From NCBI GenBank assembly GCA_002324875.1, contig NTJG01000006.1, forward strand, positions 1-64,000: a DNA stretch of 64,000 nt, read 5' to 3'. The notes below the pieces were generated by a model that saw only the letters and a program-made list of their open reading frames with translations, had not been told where the DNA came from and did not search any database. The DNA comes from Lysobacteraceae bacterium NML93-0793 (GTDB taxonomy: Bacteria > Pseudomonadota > Gammaproteobacteria > Xanthomonadales > Xanthomonadaceae). This document shows, piece by piece, positions 55,872-64,000 of the stretch (positions within the stretch are counted from its first letter, which is position 1; the number at the start of each line of letters is the position of its first letter). The translations under genes and the position numbers were made by a program.

Positions 55872-56173
55872 AACGTTGTCAGGTTCGCTTATCCAGGACG
55901 ACGCCGCGTGCTGACGGTGCCAGGTTGAGGGAATAACGGTGCCAGGTTCACTTATCCCGCTTTGACGGACGATGCGCAGGCCGCGTGCCTGCGAAGCGGC
56001 GGGTCTTGGCCTCTACCATTGCGCGGAATTGGTCCCGGCCCCAGGCGCGCTGTTGTTGGAGGTAGGCCCGGATCTCGACAAGCTGCTCATCGGTGAGTGC
56101 TTCATCCAGCAGGTCGCGCCATATCTTCGATCGTCTGACCGGATTGGCGCGACTAACGGTGCCAGGTTCACTT
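55872..56173 (-). pseudogene. Truncated copies of the REP-transposase 3' end
   Basis: Bases 55930-56148 duplicate 56234-56452 almost perfectly and without gaps. They encode the last roughly 60 residues of the transposase (SKIWRDLLDEALTDEQLVEI, and so on) without the catalytic part. A third, shorter and more diverged tail lies at about 56174-56225. Each copy starts with AACGGTGCCAGGTTCACTT (55935 and 56155; the intact gene has 56239). More degenerate copies of that motif lie at 55872 and 55913. The 392-base gap before the transposase consists of these nested tails. Confidence 0.8.
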
Positions 56174-56251
56174 ATTCCACTTTGAGGGGCGGTGTGCGGG
56201 GCGTGTGCCCGCGAAGCGGTGTGTCTCCGGAGAGGAATAACGGTGCCAGGT

Positions 56252-56944
56252 TCACTTATCCCGCTTTGACGGACGATGCGCAGGCCGCGTGCCTGCGAAG
56301 CGGCGGGTCTTGGCCTCTACCATTGCGCGGAAATCGTCCCGGCCCCAGGCGCGCTGTTGTTGGAGGTAGGCCCGGATCTCGACAAGCTGCTCGTCGGTGA
56401 GTGCTTCATCCAGCAGGTCGCGCCATATCTTCGAGCGTCTGACCGGATTGGCATCGAGCGCGAGCCAGGCGGGGTGGGGCGTCAGCATCGAGGCAGTACG
56501 CTGTCCCAGATGGGCAGCGCAGCTCGACCAGCGATAGGCCAGGGGATCGTCGGTGATACGCGCGCGCACCGGGTTGAGTTCGATGTAGCGCTGGCAGGTG
56601 AGAAGGTAGCGCTCGTCGCCGACCAGGCAGGCTTTGTAGCGGCCTTCCCACAACGTGCCGGTGCGGCGATGCCGCGCGTTGAACAGGCCGACGTACTGCC
56701 GGCCGAACGTCTGCATCATCCGGCTCAGGTCACCGGTGCCCACTGGCGTCGCCAGCAGGTGGACGTGGTTGTCCATCAGCACATAGGCGTGCAGCCGCAC
56801 GCCCGTTGCGGTCAGCGCTTCCCGCAACAGGTGGAGATAGTCCAGACGGTCGCGGTCATCGAGAAAGCACGGCAGGCGGTTGTGTCCGCGCTGCACGATG
56901 TGCTGCGGAACGCCCGGCAGATCGAATCGCGGTGTGCGGCCCAT
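56252..56944 (-). mobile_element. REP-associated tyrosine transposase (RAYT, IS200/Y1-type)
   Basis: A 230-residue single-strand transposase. GVPQHIVQRGHNRLPCFLDDRD at the N-terminus, the HUH motif MDNHVHLLATP (His60, His62) and the catalytic Tyr84 in TFGRQYVGLFN are intact; TGTLWEGRYKACLV and YIELNPVRA are family landmarks. RAYTs process REP palindromes and are usually single-copy domesticated enzymes. The stop lies in the 19-base AACGGTGCCAGGTTCACTT repeat, and an inverted copy lies at 57032-57050, so the gene sits between inverted ends. It is adjacent to the AT-rich helicase gene. Confidence 0.92.
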
Positions 56945-57031
56945 GCGTACAGCATCGCGTGGACGTCGGCATGGCGGCGGTCAGCCTACGACGAGGGCAT
57001 GCGTCCGTATTGCGTCGCCTGACGTTCGGAG

Positions 57032-57050
57032 AAGTGAACCTGGCACCGTT
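57032..57050. repeat. Inverted end repeat of the RAYT locus
   Basis: AAGTGAACCTGGCACCGTT is the exact reverse complement of the motif at 56239-56257, so the transposase gene is bounded by a 19-base inverted repeat. The rest of 56945-57244 has no gene I can support. Confidence 0.8.
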
Positions 57051-57244
57051 TTGGGCGAAAGACGATCCCGCCATGCTCGCTGTTGCTGCAGATGCGTAAC
57101 TCGATGTGACCCTTTGCACTGCATCAAATGCCCGGTGGACGCCCCGCTCGAGGGAGTAACCCTGACTCGTTTTCCCTCGTTTCTCCGGTTGTCGCCGCAG
57201 AGACCGCGGCGTAGTGTCGGCGTTCCACCGGATGGAGCATGCGA

Positions 57245-57799
57245 ATGCGCGCGTATTTACTATTGGCCTTCTTGGGCCTCGCAGCGTGTGCTGGGCCAGG
57301 CGCCGGACACGGCGACAACGGGGCACGCATCGGCATGCGCACCACGCACGCAGGGCAGTCGTCTGTGCTGGGTGCTTCGCCTTCGTCGAAAGACGGATCG
57401 TTCGAGGGCGCCTGGGCTTCGTGTGAGGGCGCGGCGTCGCACGACGAGTGCAGCCGCTATGTGCTCGTGCAACGCGGCCAACGTATCTGCGGCACATGGT
57501 CGTATTTGGCCTCTGGCCAAGCATACGAGGGCAGGTTGGCCGCACGCGTAATCTCGACAACTCGAGCGCGGCGCACTCGCGTTTGCGGTCGACCGGGCTC
57601 GGAGACCGACACCGAATGCGATGCGGGCTGGCAGACGATTGATCGGCCGCTGGAACTCTGCAATGGCAGGCTCAGCGACATCGCAGGCGCGAACGGAAGC
57701 TGTTTCGCCGACTATGTCGCTTCAAATGAGGCTGAAGCAGATATCGCGAAATTGGAGGCCCAGCCGTGGTTGCGGACGTGCCTTGCGACGGACCCGTGA
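57245..57799 (+). CDS. Cys-rich lipoprotein, candidate immunity protein
   Basis: A protein of about 184 residues, ATG 57245 after GGAG (57239 is also possible). The signal YLLLAFLGLAAC gives a lipidated Cys. The mature part has at least eight further Cys (SCEGAASHDEC, RICGTWSY, RVCGRPG, TECDAGW, ELCNGR, GSCFADY and RTCLATD), suggesting a disulfide-rich periplasmic fold. It ends 19 bases before the next gene. Small lipoproteins coded next to cell-wall-attacking effectors are the usual immunity proteins in xanthomonads. No named family is recognised, so the role is inference from context. Confidence 0.65.
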   Translation: MRAYLLLAFLGLAACAGPGAGHGDNGARIGMRTTHAGQSSVLGASPSSKDGSFEGAWASCEGAASHDECSRYVLVQRGQRICGTWSYLASGQAYEGRLAARVISTTRARRTRVCGRPGSETDTECDAGWQTIDRPLELCNGRLSDIAGANGSCFADYVASNEAEADIAKLEAQPWLRTCLATDP

Positions 57800-57818
57800 C
57801 ATTCACAAGGAGGTGGTC

Positions 57819-59318
57819 GTGACAAATCCCAACCCGCTTACCGACAACGAGCTGCGAGCGGCTGCTTATTTTGCGGTGGGCGTTACATCGGAGGGCAGCA
57901 TCGCAGGGCGCGACGTTGCCTATCGTCTCAGCTTCGCCGGGAACGTTGGAGCCGGCGGGCGCATGGAGCCGGTTGCGAACAGCGGCTACTCGTTCGGAAC
58001 GTTGCAGATCGATCTCGGGCAGCATCCAGATGTCGCGCGCGATTTGCTGAATGGATATCAGCGGTGGGCAGCAACGCAGCCCGATCGGGCAACGCTTGAG
58101 CTTGCCCCGACTCAATACGACGCGACGCTCGCATCCCTGCAGCGAACGGGACGGGAAATGCGCGCGACGAATGCGATTGACATCGATCGAGCGCCGATCA
58201 ACCGGTTCCTGGCCTCTGATGACGGCCGCGCGTTCGTGCATGGCCTGGATTCCGAGCACGTCCACCGGGTGACTGCAACTGATGCGGTCGTTGGCAACGG
58301 CGACTCCGCATTGGAACGGCTTCAGCGCACGGATCTCTACCAGGAAGCCACAGGTCATGATCAAGCCAAACTGGCTGGCATGTTCATGAAGCTGCAGAAC
58401 CAAGCCGGGCAGGGGCGATGGCCTGGGCTGATCGATCGTATCGAGATGGGCACGCTGACGTCAGCTGCCGAGGTCAAAACCGCGATCGACGGCTTGCTGC
58501 CCAATCAGCGCAACGGCAATCCGGATTACCTCGAAAGCGGTGCGAACAATACCCTTCGTGGTATCAGCGTGCTCAACGCGCTGCGCAGCGCCGGTCCTGA
58601 CAATCCGCTGGCGATGGCTTGGACCAATGTGTTGGAGAATCCGTTGGTGGGGCCGGTCGCCGCGCGTGGGTTGAATGCGGCAAACTCGAATCTGGGCTTC
58701 GAGTACGACACTGTGCGCTCGCTGTTCCTTACACCCGAGCAGTCTCTTCGATTCATCGCCGCGCTCGACCGAGGCAGTTCTTTAGGGGAGGGCAATCCAG
58801 AGCGGCAAGCTGGCGGTAGTCGCCAGCCGGGCTTCTATGTGTCTGGTAACGATTTCGTGCACTGGAACCGCAGCGGTGAGGGGCAAGCCTTCATCGGCGG
58901 GCAATGGCGCAGCCTCCACGTACAAGACCTTACTCGCGTGCGTCATACGGACGGCACGACAGAGCTGTCCATTAATGAGAATGGACAGCGATCGACGCTG
59001 CTTCGCGTGGACCCGCGAATGCCCTCGCTGCGCGCAGAAGCGTCTACTCAGACCGGAACTCGAGAGGCGACGTTTACGGAAGAACGTCAGGTAGCCGCAA
59101 AAGCTGCGGCCTTCGAAAACCCGTTTCTCAACGACATGCTGGCTGCCGCGATTTCGGGAGACGGACCTGGCAGCCGTCGGGCGATGGACGCATTCGCACG
59201 TTCGAACGAGGGTATGGCGTTCGCCCAGCGCGGCGCGGAGCTTGCGGCAAACCGGCAGGCGGAAGGGCAGCCTCTCCAACCTCAAGCGTCCGAGCAAAGT
59301 GGCTTTGAGAGAGGTTGA
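57819..59318 (+). CDS. Putative peptidoglycan-targeting effector
   Basis: A protein of 499 residues from GTG 57819, which follows a strong AAGGAGG by five bases; the frame upstream overlaps the lipoprotein gene. There is no signal peptide. The N-terminal part (AAAYFAVGVTSEGSIAGRDV, then VANSGYSFGTLQIDLGQHPDVA, residues about 54-72, and GYQRWAATQP) resembles lysozyme-like effector domains as far as I can judge. DGRAFVHGLDSEHVHRV follows. The C-terminal third is Gln/Ala-rich (LAANRQAEGQPLQPQASEQSGFERG), like effector tails. With the adjacent lipoprotein it forms a plausible toxin/immunity pair, perhaps sent by a type IV or VI system. Alternatively, it may be an uncharacterised cytosolic protein. 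Confidence 0.6.
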   Translation: MTNPNPLTDNELRAAAYFAVGVTSEGSIAGRDVAYRLSFAGNVGAGGRMEPVANSGYSFGTLQIDLGQHPDVARDLLNGYQRWAATQPDRATLELAPTQYDATLASLQRTGREMRATNAIDIDRAPINRFLASDDGRAFVHGLDSEHVHRVTATDAVVGNGDSALERLQRTDLYQEATGHDQAKLAGMFMKLQNQAGQGRWPGLIDRIEMGTLTSAAEVKTAIDGLLPNQRNGNPDYLESGANNTLRGISVLNALRSAGPDNPLAMAWTNVLENPLVGPVAARGLNAANSNLGFEYDTVRSLFLTPEQSLRFIAALDRGSSLGEGNPERQAGGSRQPGFYVSGNDFVHWNRSGEGQAFIGGQWRSLHVQDLTRVRHTDGTTELSINENGQRSTLLRVDPRMPSLRAEASTQTGTREATFTEERQVAAKAAAFENPFLNDMLAAAISGDGPGSRRAMDAFARSNEGMAFAQRGAELAANRQAEGQPLQPQASEQSGFERG

Positions 59319-59566
59319 GCTAGAGACGCAGAAAGAGAGCGCTAGAAGGTGTAGGACTTGTTCGCCGCCCCGGATAGCGCGTCGCTCTCAGCGTGTCCGA
59401 AAGACGCAGCACACCACGTTGATGCCAGCATCTAGGGAACGCCCTAGGTCAGTGATAGGGCTGATTTCACATCTCGTTTATGTAGTCCAATTGCGCCTGA
59501 AGACGTGCGGTTCATGCTGCAAAAACGCCGCTATATTCCGGTCTCCCCCGAAGCAGGAGAACCCCG

Positions 59567-59836
59567 ATGTCGCTGACACAACAGCAGAAGAAGACGGCAC
59601 AACTGATCGGTGTGGCGCTCGTCGCCGCCGTGGGCCTCGGTGGCTGCGCCACCTACAAGGAAGACTTCGCACGCATCGACTCGCGTCTGGATTCGCTCGA
59701 CTCGCGCGTGCAGGGCGCGGCCCAGAGCGCGGAGTCCGCCAACCAGTCCGCTACGCAGGCCAACCAGCGCCTGGACCAGATGGAGCGTCGCGTGCAGCAG
59801 CTCGAAACGGCGCCGCGTCGCACGCCGCGCGGTTGA
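59567..59836 (+). CDS. Lpp-like alanine-zipper lipoprotein
   Basis: An 89-residue lipoprotein. The signal GVALVAAVGLGGC gives lipidated Cys27. The mature part has heptads with Ala and Leu at core positions (ARIDSRLDSLDSRVQGAAQS, ESANQSATQANQRLDQME), an OprI/Lpp-type trimeric coiled coil. The C-terminus RRTPRG has no terminal Lys, so covalent linkage to peptidoglycan as in E. coli Lpp is not expected. The next gene encodes an L,D-transpeptidase, a family that can attach such proteins to the wall, which is suggestive. Upstream is 248 bases without a gene. Confidence 0.82.
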   Translation: MSLTQQQKKTAQLIGVALVAAVGLGGCATYKEDFARIDSRLDSLDSRVQGAAQSAESANQSATQANQRLDQMERRVQQLETAPRRTPRG

Positions 59837-59913
59837 TCTGATAGGTCCGGGACCCGTTGGCCCAGCCGGCCGCGGGTCCCGGTGTTCCATCCGTCTTTTC
59901 GAGGAGTCGTCCC

Positions 59914-60621
59914 ATCGCCACGTCCACACACCCTGCGAGGCGGGTTTTCCACGGCGCGCTGCTGTTCGCGTTGGCATTCACCAGCATTGGCGTCGCCATG
60001 GCCCAGGAGAATGCCGCGACGCCACCGGCCGCCTCGGCCAACCAGCTTCCGCCCGGCCAGGAGGTCTCCGACACGGTGATCGAACTTGCGGGCTGGGTCA
60101 TCGCCGCCAATGACAACCACGGCTATCCCTTCATGGTGATCGACAAAGGCGCCGCGCAGGTGCTGGTGTTCGGGGGTGACGGTCGGCTGCGTGGCGCAGC
60201 GCCCGGGCTGTTCGGTTCTGCGGTCGGCGATCATGCTGCGCCCGGTATTGCCGGCCTCGCACTGCGCGAAATTCCAGGGCGCGATCGCACCACGCCGGCC
60301 GGCCGCTTCGTGGGCGGCTACGGCCCATCGATCGACGCCGGGCGCGTGCTCTGGGTGGACTACGATTCGGCGGTTTCTCTGCACCCGACGGCCGCCGGCC
60401 TTCCGGCCGAGCGACGTGACGAACGCCTGGCATCGCCCACGCCCGACGACAATCGCGTCACCCATGGGTGCATCAACGTCGCGCCCACGTTCTACGAGCA
60501 GGTGGTGCGCTCGACGTTCGAGAAGGGCGGCGTGTTCTACGTATTGCCGGACAAGGATTCGATTGAGGAGACCTTTCCGGAGTTCGCTGCGAGTCGCGCG
60601 GCGGCGAACGGCGACGATTGA
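59914..60621 (+). CDS. L,D-transpeptidase (YkuD-like), possible ATC start
   Basis: A periplasmic enzyme of about 235 residues. The signal is GALLFALAFTSIGVAMA. The catalytic motif is DDNRVTHGCINV (Cys186), where the usual Ser before His-Gly-Cys is Thr. The preceding region (TTPAGRFVGGYGPSID and VDYDSAVSLHP) is typical of the YkuD fold. It cross-links peptidoglycan stem peptides or attaches lipoproteins. The frame has no ATG before the end of the signal (60001). GAGGAG at 59901-59906 is spaced seven bases from ATC 59914, which begins IATSTHPARR; TTG 59857 is the alternative. The neighbouring gene codes for an Lpp-like lipoprotein. Confidence 0.8.
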   Translation: MATSTHPARRVFHGALLFALAFTSIGVAMAQENAATPPAASANQLPPGQEVSDTVIELAGWVIAANDNHGYPFMVIDKGAAQVLVFGGDGRLRGAAPGLFGSAVGDHAAPGIAGLALREIPGRDRTTPAGRFVGGYGPSIDAGRVLWVDYDSAVSLHPTAAGLPAERRDERLASPTPDDNRVTHGCINVAPTFYEQVVRSTFEKGGVFYVLPDKDSIEETFPEFAASRAAANGDD

Positions 60622-61015
60622 TCCGATCACGGCGGCTAGGCAGAGCAGCCTGGCGCCACTCGGTTGCGGGCCGATCGCGTGGCCCAGCCGCGGCGCGAAC
60701 CCGACACCCCAGTCTGCAGGCGCACGCTGGCGCGCGAACGGAGCTTTCCCGCGAACACATCGCGTGCGCGCCTGTGAAGGCTCGGCCGCGACGGCGATGT
60801 TGAAGCCGATCGCGACGCCCCGAGCTGCGATGCGATCGCTGGCGCGTGTCCCGTCGCTTTCGCCTGGCCCCTCAAGAACCCGTGCCGACGGCCGATAACG
60901 TGCACGCCGGGCTCCGGGCGACGACCGAGCGTTCCGCTGCCGCGCGTTGGTCTTGCGCACGGACTGCGTGGAACGCCTGCTGGTACTGCCGTCCGCCCGA
61001 GTGACCCGATCGCCC
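60622..61015. other. Intergenic region without supported gene
   Basis: 394 bases between the transpeptidase and the PAS-GGDEF gene. Only GC-rich Arg/Ala-type frames cross it; no conserved protein, RNA, repeat or terminator was recognised. Confidence 0.5.
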
Positions 61016-62647
61016 ATGCCCGTTGTCTCCGCACCGCCTGCGCTCCTTCTGCACCTGCTGCCCGACGTGGTGGTGCAGACCGATGCCTGCTGGACGGTTA
61101 CCTATCTCAATCCCGCGTGGCACAGGCTGACCGGGCATCCGCTGGACGGGGCGGTCGGCCGCTCGCTGCTGGAATTCGTGCATCCGGACGACGTCGGCAC
61201 CTTGCGCTCGGGGATGCCGGTATTCCGCCTTCGGTTCGTGGATGGCGAGTACCGCTGGATGCGCCTGCGTCTGCAGCCCGATACCGATGCCGAGGACCGT
61301 GTGCTCAGCCGCCAGGGCGTGCTGATCGAGATCACCGACGTCACCGAGCAGGTGCTGGTGGAAGTGCGCCAGCGTTTTCTCCGGTTGCTGGAGACGATCG
61401 ACGGCGTGGTGTGGGAAGCCGAACGCGGCGTGGGCAATACATTTCTCAGCCCGCAGGTGGAGCGCCTGTTCGGCTTCACGGTGGAGGAGTGGCGCGCGGA
61501 TCCGGGCTTCTGGCGCTCGCGTGTGCATCCGGACGATCTCGAGGCCGCGCTGGCCATCGACGACGCCGCCTACGACGCCACGCACAGCTACGCCTACGAG
61601 ATGAGCTACCGGCTGATCACGCGCAGCGGCGAGGTGGTGTGGGTGCGCGATCTGTGCCGCACGGTGGTGGAGGCGGGACGGCCGAACCGCATGATCGGCC
61701 TGATGATCGACGTCACCCGGCAGAAGACCGCGGAACTCGAGCTGCTGCGCTCCGACGAGCGTTACGCGCTGGCGACGCGCGGTTCCAACGACGGCATCTG
61801 GGACTGGGATCTGCGCACCGATGTGCTGCATGTCTCCGGCCGCTTCAATGCGATTCTCGGCCTGGATGCAACCGGGCCGGTGCACGCGGATGGCTGGCGC
61901 TTTCTGCAACCGCTTATCGATCCCGATGACCGCGCCCGCGTGCAATCGGCCTACCGCCGGCATCGGGCGGGCGAACGCCCGAACTTCTCCGTCGACTTCC
62001 GCGCCCTGCATGGTGCCGGGCGTCCGGTATGGGTGAACTGGCGCGGCGTTGCGCGGTTCGAGAACGGCGTGGCCGTGCGCATGGCGGGCTCGCTGAGTGA
62101 CCTGGCCCAGCGCGGCAGTTCCTACGACACCTTGACCCATCTGCCGGGCCGGCCGCTGTTCCGTGACCGCCTGGATCACGCGATCGCCATGCATTGCAGC
62201 CGGGCGGGCAAGGGCGAGGGCACGCCGGACGCCAATGACACCACGACGTTCGCGGTGCTGATGCTGGACCTGGACCGCTTCAAGACCGTCAATGACACGC
62301 ACGGCCACCACGTCGGCGATCAACTGCTGCAACAGGTGGCCCGGCGGCTGGAAGCCTGCGTGCGCGCGGTGGACCTGGTGGCCCGCATGGGCGGCGACGA
62401 GTTCAACGTGCTGCTCGAATCCGTGGGCCCGGCCGATGCCGAAGCGCGTGCCCGGCAGATCGCGACCGCACTCGCCGCGCCCTATGCAATCGGCGCGCTG
62501 CAGGTGGTCACGGCCGCGAGCATCGGCCTGGTCTGCAGCCATCCCCGCCTGACCAGCAGCGACGCCTACCTGCGCGCCGCGGACGCGGCGATGTACCAGG
62601 CCAAGAGCCGTTCGCTCGGCGTCAGCGTGTTCGCGGTGGGCGATTGA
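61016..62647 (+). CDS. Multi-PAS diguanylate cyclase with inhibitory site
   Basis: A soluble protein of 543 residues, ATG 61016. PAS 1 is LLHLLPDVVVQTDACWTVTYLN; PAS 2 is LLETIDGVVWEAERGVG, with VHPDDLEAALAID and a PAC segment; PAS 3 is ATRGSNDGIWDWDLRTDVLHVS. The GGDEF domain has LMLDLDRFKTVNDTHGHHVGD and ARMGGDEFNVLL, an intact active site. RAVD precedes GGDEF by exactly five residues, a canonical RxxD product-inhibition site, unlike the other cyclases in the window. No EAL domain. It likely makes c-di-GMP in response to a PAS-bound signal and shuts off at high product level. Confidence 0.88.
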   Translation: MPVVSAPPALLLHLLPDVVVQTDACWTVTYLNPAWHRLTGHPLDGAVGRSLLEFVHPDDVGTLRSGMPVFRLRFVDGEYRWMRLRLQPDTDAEDRVLSRQGVLIEITDVTEQVLVEVRQRFLRLLETIDGVVWEAERGVGNTFLSPQVERLFGFTVEEWRADPGFWRSRVHPDDLEAALAIDDAAYDATHSYAYEMSYRLITRSGEVVWVRDLCRTVVEAGRPNRMIGLMIDVTRQKTAELELLRSDERYALATRGSNDGIWDWDLRTDVLHVSGRFNAILGLDATGPVHADGWRFLQPLIDPDDRARVQSAYRRHRAGERPNFSVDFRALHGAGRPVWVNWRGVARFENGVAVRMAGSLSDLAQRGSSYDTLTHLPGRPLFRDRLDHAIAMHCSRAGKGEGTPDANDTTTFAVLMLDLDRFKTVNDTHGHHVGDQLLQQVARRLEACVRAVDLVARMGGDEFNVLLESVGPADAEARARQIATALAAPYAIGALQVVTAASIGLVCSHPRLTSSDAYLRAADAAMYQAKSRSLGVSVFAVGD

Positions 62648-62874
62648 GGGTGTGAGCCCGGTGGCGATCTTCCGGACGACGGAACCGCCGGGGTATCGGG
62701 TTGCAGCGCAAGGTTCTCGCTGCAGTGGTCGACGCGCCGCGCCGGGGTGGTCGTCCGGCGGGTGTGGCTCGCAACGAATGTCCGTAGTGCAGGAGTGCGC
62801 ACGCTGTCCCGCGCCTGCCACACACGCCGCGTACGCTGGTGCGTTCGCACGCATGTGGCTGCACTGGAGACCCG

Positions 62875-64000
62875 ATGGACACCGATACCCCGCTGATCGC
62901 CCGCCGCCGCCTGCTCAAGGCCGCTGGATACGGACTCGGCCTGGCCGGCATGGGGCTCACGCCGGTGGGGCAGCTCCTGGCGCGGGCCGGCAGCACTACG
63001 CAGGTGCACGGCGGCTACGGCCCGCTGAAGCCGGTGCGCGATCTCAATACCGGCCTGCCGCTGCTGCGCCTGCCCGAGGGCTTCCGCTACACCACGTTCG
63101 GCTGGGCGGGCGAGGCATTGGCAGGCGACATCGCGTGTCCGGGCAAGCACGACGGCATGGGCGTGGTGCGCGCGGACGGCGACGTGGTCACGCTGGTGCG
63201 CAACCACGAGATCGGCGGCGAAACCCACGGCAGCTTCACGCCTGCCGGCGCCACCTGGGATCCGGATTGCGCCGGCGGCACGAGCACGCTGCGCTTCGAT
63301 ACCGCGGCGGGCCGGCTGCTGGAGGCGCGCCCGTCGCTGTCCGGCACGCTGGTCAATTGTGCGGGCGGGGTGACGCCGTGGGGCACGTGGCTGTCGTGCG
63401 AGGAGATCGTGCTCACGCGTGGTCAGGCGGTGCAGGTGGACGGCGTCTCGCACACGATGCGGCAGTCGCACGGCTATGTGTTCGAAGTGCCGGCCGAGGG
63501 TCTGTCCACCGCCGAACCGATCGTCGCGATGGGGCGTTTCAAGCACGAGGCCGCCACCATCGATCCGTCCACGGGCATCGTCTATCTCACCGAAGACGGC
63601 CATCGCCGTGCCGGTTTCTACCGCATGCTGCCGGCCGTTCCCGGCGAACTGCTGCGCGGCGGGCGTCTGCAGATGCTGGCGGCCGAAGGCGCGCCGGATC
63701 TGCGTCGCGGCCGCCGCCAGGGCGAACGGCTGAAGGTGCGCTGGGTGGAGATCGAGCAGCCCGATCAGGGCGCCGACGACGACAGCCCCACGCGCGACGA
63801 AGGCGTCGTGGCCCAGGGCGTGGCCGGCGGCGGCTCGGTGTTCACCCGGCTCGAAGGCTGCATCTACGGCGACGGCCGCGTGTTCTTCACCTCCACCGAC
63901 GGCGGCGACGCAGGCTGCGGCCAGGTCTGGGCCTATGCGCCCGGCGCCGAGACCCTGGAACTGGTGTTCGAATCGCCGGATCCGCAGGTGCTCGACTATC
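62875..64000 (+). CDS. PhoX/DUF839-family phosphatase, 3' end beyond window
   Basis: The frame opens at ATG 62875 and runs to the window edge, 375 codons. The N-terminus IARRRLLKAAGYGLGLAGMG is a Tat signal, so the protein is exported folded. LLRLPEGFRYTTFGWAGE, GKHDGMGVVRADGDVVTLVRNHE and NCAGGVTPWGTWLSCEE are PhoX-family landmarks; the CEE segment contributes metal ligands in PhoX. FKHEAATIDPSTGIVYLTEDG is a further conserved block. PhoX enzymes are Ca/Fe-dependent alkaline phosphatases used in phosphate limitation. The C-terminus is not visible, so full activity cannot be judged. No Pho box was recognised in the 226 bases upstream. Confidence 0.88.
   Translation, partial: MDTDTPLIARRRLLKAAGYGLGLAGMGLTPVGQLLARAGSTTQVHGGYGPLKPVRDLNTGLPLLRLPEGFRYTTFGWAGEALAGDIACPGKHDGMGVVRADGDVVTLVRNHEIGGETHGSFTPAGATWDPDCAGGTSTLRFDTAAGRLLEARPSLSGTLVNCAGGVTPWGTWLSCEEIVLTRGQAVQVDGVSHTMRQSHGYVFEVPAEGLSTAEPIVAMGRFKHEAATIDPSTGIVYLTEDGHRRAGFYRMLPAVPGELLRGGRLQMLAAEGAPDLRRGRRQGERLKVRWVEIEQPDQGADDDSPTRDEGVVAQGVAGGGSVFTRLEGCIYGDGRVFFTSTDGGDAGCGQVWAYAPGAETLELVFESPDPQVLDY

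Noticed and set aside
55972..56400. Small plus-strand ORFs beginning MRRPRACEAAGLG in the transposase tail copies
   Set aside because: They are antisense to the duplicated 3' end of the transposase and explain nothing by themselves.
60636..61034. Minus-strand frame in the gap after the L,D-transpeptidase
   Set aside because: Arg/Ala/Gly-rich composition typical of chance frames here; no ribosome-binding site or motif.
1..64000. tRNA, rRNA or cobalamin/SAM riboswitch
   Set aside because: I looked in the larger gaps, including before icmF, mtn and feo, and saw no tRNA arms or B12-box-like motif; a covariance-model scan would be needed to exclude them.

Overview
The window is chromosomal DNA of a very GC-rich gammaproteobacterium, most likely a member of the Xanthomonadaceae/Lysobacteraceae (Luteimonas, Lysobacter or a relative). 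The evidence is the strong G/C third-position bias, an EF-P-like EfpL, DUF2388 and DUF4105 proteins, a complete leucine/isovalerate (liu) catabolic set, an IcmF-type fused mutase, a REP-associated transposase and several families of short intergenic repeats common in this group. No rRNA, tRNA or CRISPR array was seen.

Layout. 1-6 kb: an ECF sigma factor with a coupled membrane protein (cut by the window edge), then two convergent c-di-GMP signalling genes. 6-9 kb: a secreted metallophosphoesterase and a secreted C13 (legumain/caspase-like) peptidase. 8.8-11.2 kb: methionine-salvage genes mtnC, mtnD and mtnB on the minus strand. 11.2-14.4 kb: two APC-family amino-acid permeases and a small coupled membrane protein. 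14.5-18.3 kb: a Nudix hydrolase, then serA divergent from a D-2-hydroxyglutarate dehydrogenase-like flavoprotein. 18.4-22.8 kb: DUF2388 and DUF4105 secreted proteins, efpL, a retropepsin-like protease and a short-chain dehydrogenase.

22.9-43 kb is dominated by leucine catabolism. liuC, liuD, liuE and a PAS-GGDEF-EAL protein lie together on the minus strand. liuB, an acetyl-CoA acetyltransferase, liuA and leucine dehydrogenase follow further along, also on the minus strand. They are separated by a feoAB iron-transport locus (feoB frameshifted), a bactofilin pair, three small lipoprotein genes and a large S8 autotransporter protease. Together these genes cover leucine to acetyl-CoA and acetoacetate, apart from the branched-chain oxo-acid dehydrogenase, which is not in the window. 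IcmF at 49.6-53.3 kb (isobutyryl-CoA/butyryl-CoA isomerisation) fits the same acyl-CoA theme.

43.6-64 kb is more accessory: a cardiolipin-synthase-like PLD enzyme, a short-chain dehydrogenase, an unusual papain/alpha-beta-hydrolase fusion, REP-like repeats, icmF, and then a clearly AT-richer gene encoding an SF2 helicase fused to a PD-(D/E)xK-type nuclease domain (candidate single-gene anti-phage system). This is followed by a REP-associated tyrosine transposase with nested copies of its own 3' end, a lipoprotein plus probable effector pair, an alanine-zipper lipoprotein, an L,D-transpeptidase, a PAS-GGDEF cyclase and the start of a PhoX-type phosphatase.

The most striking observations are the helicase-nuclease gene, the effector/immunity-like pair, three different intergenic-type repeats read in frame inside icmF, and a lipoprotein whose C-terminal half matches EF-Tu domain III.
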